From: Paraburkholderia caledonica NBRC 102488
GTDB taxonomy: Bacteria > Pseudomonadota > Gammaproteobacteria > Burkholderiales > Burkholderiaceae
DNA length: 64,000 nucleotides
Direction of reading: 5' to 3'
NCBI RefSeq assembly: GCF_000685095.1
Contig: NZ_BAYE01000011.1
Coordinates: forward strand, 62,001 to 126,000
Shown: piece after piece, positions 62,283-64,000 of the stretch
How the letters are laid out: each line of letters starts with the position of its first letter
Position numbering within the stretch: the stretch's first letter is position 1
Notes under the pieces: model-generated
Databases searched by the model: none
Seen by the model: the letters and a program-made list of their open reading frames with translations, nothing else
Told to the model about the DNA's origin: nothing
Program-made: the position numbers and the translations under genes

Positions 62283-63230
62283 TCAGACGAGCGTCGTATC
62301 GGCGAGCGTAGCTCTCACCGGATGCCTCATAATCTTGACGCTCGTTACGCCCAGCATCCGCGGGAGTTCCGCACTGGACACCGTAAGCGGCCCGGGTCCC
62401 GGCCCGTTGCCAGCCGTCGGCTGCGGGTAGGCTGTCGAGCGAGCGGTATGGAAAGTCACGTTGCCTTCCACTTTCGATACGATCTGATGGATATGGCCGT
62501 TTAGCACGGTCACTGACCCGAAGCGCTTCAGATAACTCATGGCCTGTCCTGCATCGCCAGTACCCCAACCCCACGGTTCGTAGATCGTCCACATCGGCAT
62601 GTGCGCGAAGACGACGATCGGCGTGCTGGAAGAGCGGCCCTTGAGATCTTTCTCCAGCCACTCGAGTTGTTCATCGCCCAGACTTCCCAAACCATTAGGC
62701 TTGAAGTGCATGACGTTGACGAGACCAACAAAATGCACGCCGTTGTGGTCGAAGCTGTAGTAACCCTTGTTGTCCGACGCTTGACCGAAACGTTTGAAAT
62801 ACTCTGCGCCGGGTCCATCAGTGACATCATGCTCGCCCGGCACGGTGTGCAGTTCGGTAATACTCAGGCCCGACATCAACTGCGCCGCGAGGTCGAACTC
62901 CTCGGGCCTCGAAAGATGCGTGATGTCACCGGTATGAATCGTCAGCGCCGGTTTAACGGGCATCGCGTTGACGAAGTCGATCGTCTGCTTGAGCGTGCCC
63001 GCGACATCGGGATTCGCTTCCTTCTTGAAGCCGATGTGAGAGTCGCTGATCTGCAGGAAGAGCGGGACTTCTCCCGAGCCTGCTGAAGCGTCTTTGGGTG
63101 TGGCCGCGAGGGCCAAATCCACCGGCGACAGAACACCGCCGGTTAATACGAACACGGTGCCCACGCCACCGAATGCGAGACATTTGAGTACGCCCCGGCG
63201 CGACGGATCGGATGGATGATCTGACGACAT
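62283..63230 (-). CDS. Exported metallophosphoesterase (calcineurin-like)
   Basis: A 315-residue phosphoesterase with a twin-arginine signal (SRRGVLKCLAFGGVGTV). Metal-binding motifs are DSHIG, GDITHL, GEHDV (in place of GNHD), AHMPMW and NGHIHQ. Binuclear metal enzyme acting on a phosphomono- or diester in the periplasm. ATG 63230 follows GTGAGGTGAAT; the frame upstream is not conserved. Forms an operon with the cupredoxin and probably the anti-sigma-like gene upstream. Confidence 0.85.
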   Translation of the reverse strand: MSSDHPSDPSRRGVLKCLAFGGVGTVFVLTGGVLSPVDLALAATPKDASAGSGEVPLFLQISDSHIGFKKEANPDVAGTLKQTIDFVNAMPVKPALTIHTGDITHLSRPEEFDLAAQLMSGLSITELHTVPGEHDVTDGPGAEYFKRFGQASDNKGYYSFDHNGVHFVGLVNVMHFKPNGLGSLGDEQLEWLEKDLKGRSSSTPIVVFAHMPMWTIYEPWGWGTGDAGQAMSYLKRFGSVTVLNGHIHQIVSKVEGNVTFHTARSTAYPQPTAGNGPGPGPLTVSSAELPRMLGVTSVKIMRHPVRATLADTTLV

Positions 63231-63531
63231 ATTCACCTCACAATGGAGTTGACGAGGCAGGCGGCTGGACCAGCCGGCTGCGTTCAGTGAGTAGACTGCA
63301 GTGGAATTCGATTTATTCCCATGGCGGTCGCTGCGTTGCATTTAGACGCCACGGTTCACCAGGCCATTGCATAGCAGGGATCGAACGCAAGCCATACTGC
63401 TTAGCATGCCGAATTAATGCAGACCGGTTGACGCTGCACGTTTTCGGAATGTTCATGACGACCGGCGTAACAACGCAATGGCCGGGCTCCCATTGCACCG
63501 CTGCAATTACATTGCGCGTGCAGCGCTGCGG
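63231..63531. other. Intergenic gap before the metallophosphoesterase
   Basis: About 300 bp with no convincing gene. It contains a 13-bp dyad GGCTGG-A-CCAGCC at 63263-63275, 33 bp upstream of the metallophosphoesterase start, which could be an operator or a hairpin; no T-run follows on the minus strand. Confidence 0.35.
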
Positions 63532-64000
63532 CTACGAAGCTGGATGCGCAAGCAGAGTCGTTACGAAGCCGTTCAGCTCCGCTTGACCGGCGTCGGAGAT
63601 CGCCCAGTAATTCATTCCCCCGACGCTCCAGTGGGCGACGTGATAACCCTTCTCCTCGTAGATGCGCGGCGGCGGTGCACCTGCATCGTTACCTGGCCAC
63701 ACATAAAGATTGACGGGGTGCAACTTGTAGCGATAGACCATCACCGCAACGGAGCGGCCGTTCAGATAATCGAGCCGGCCACCGATCAGCGGATATCCCT
63801 GCTGCGCGAGGTCGACTACTGGCGGCGCAAAATCGAGCTTCCCGTCGAACCAGGGCTTGACCGTATGCCGGTCCGTAGAGATCACATCGGAAAGATGGTT
63901 GACCTGCAATGAGCGAACATGACTGTCGACGAGTTCCTCCGTCAGTCGCGTCTCGCCGGAGGGCGCCGCGACGAACAGACTCGCGCCTGCCACCAGCGCG
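63532..64000 (-). CDS. Anti-sigma-factor-like membrane protein, N-terminus beyond the window
   Basis: The last 156 residues of a membrane protein: end of a transmembrane helix (AGASLFVAA), then a periplasmic domain (ELVDSHVRSLQVNHLSDVIS, then GGRLDYLNGRSVAVMVYRY, WAISDAGQAELNGFVTTLL). This is typical of transmembrane anti-sigma factors with an N-terminal zinc domain. The N-terminal cytoplasmic part lies outside. The sigma factor gene would be expected just beyond the right edge. Confidence 0.7.
   Translation of the reverse strand, partial: ALVAGASLFVAAPSGETRLTEELVDSHVRSLQVNHLSDVISTDRHTVKPWFDGKLDFAPPVVDLAQQGYPLIGGRLDYLNGRSVAVMVYRYKLHPVNLYVWPGNDAGAPPPRIYEEKGYHVAHWSVGGMNYWAISDAGQAELNGFVTTLLAHPAS

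Noticed and set aside
1..64000. Defence island, prophage, CRISPR or insertion sequence
   Set aside because: I found no transposase, integrase, phage structural gene, regular repeat array or attachment site.

Overview
The window is GC-rich, densely coded DNA typical of Burkholderiaceae, most likely Paraburkholderia or Caballeronia. The pointers are the porin family, DUF4148, a CGNR-type regulator, a DctQ-DctM fusion, a CoxMNOP-like oxidase and a very large kinase/ATPase/histidine-kinase protein. The cargo is accessory: seven sensor kinases, an ECF sigma factor, stress proteins and catabolism. No ribosomal or other core information genes are present, so a secondary chromosome or megaplasmid seems likely (inference). 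I saw no rRNA, tRNA, CRISPR array or insertion sequence.

Layout. 1-6.4 kb: a KaiC-like ATPase with a PAS-LuxR regulator, a CsbD-like small protein, a hybrid histidine kinase and a small exported protein. 6.7-13 kb: a DoxX remnant, then a TRAP-transporter catabolic operon (binding protein, fused permease, LacI regulator, D-2-hydroxyacid dehydrogenase, amidohydrolase) behind a strong inverted-repeat operator. 13-18.3 kb: a phytochrome island with a bacteriophytochrome kinase and its response regulator facing a heme oxygenase (chromophore synthesis) and a second kinase. 18.5-22.6 kb: a TehA-like transporter with a small coupled upstream ORF, decayed porin and STAS genes, and two DUF2382 stress proteins. 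22.7-28.2 kb: a CoxMNOP-like oxidase operon ending in a tri-heme cytochrome c; its subunit I lacks two classic proton-channel residues.

28.7-44.2 kb: a histidine-kinase-like protein without a recognisable H-box, a hybrid kinase, an exported epoxide hydrolase, a BON protein, a 1987-residue kinase/AAA/GAF/PAS/histidine kinase, an enoyl-CoA hydratase, a DJ-1/PfpI protein, a FixJ-type regulator and a diguanylate cyclase with an internal deletion. 44.3-50.9 kb: an NtrB/NtrC-like pair, a GG-N10-GC sigma-54 promoter with an upstream palindrome, two proteins built from repeats of one ~75-residue module, an MFS transporter and a CGNR regulator. 51-54.5 kb: an alpha/beta hydrolase and an ECF sigma/NrsF anti-sigma pair. 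Its own promoter and the divergent DoxX/DUF4148 promoter share GTAAC(C/T)-N16-CGAC. 54.5-58 kb: a MOSC-flavin-ferredoxin fusion, and a TetR regulator sharing an identical 18-bp operator with a DJ-1/PfpI gene. 58-64 kb: SDR, MFS, LysR, GNAT, then cupredoxin, metallophosphoesterase and a truncated anti-sigma-like protein.

The best candidates for something undescribed are the sigma-54-controlled repeat-module operon at 47.2-50.1 kb and the cytochrome oxidase with altered proton channels. Four degraded genes (DoxX, porin, STAS, GGDEF) show active deletion in this accessory region.
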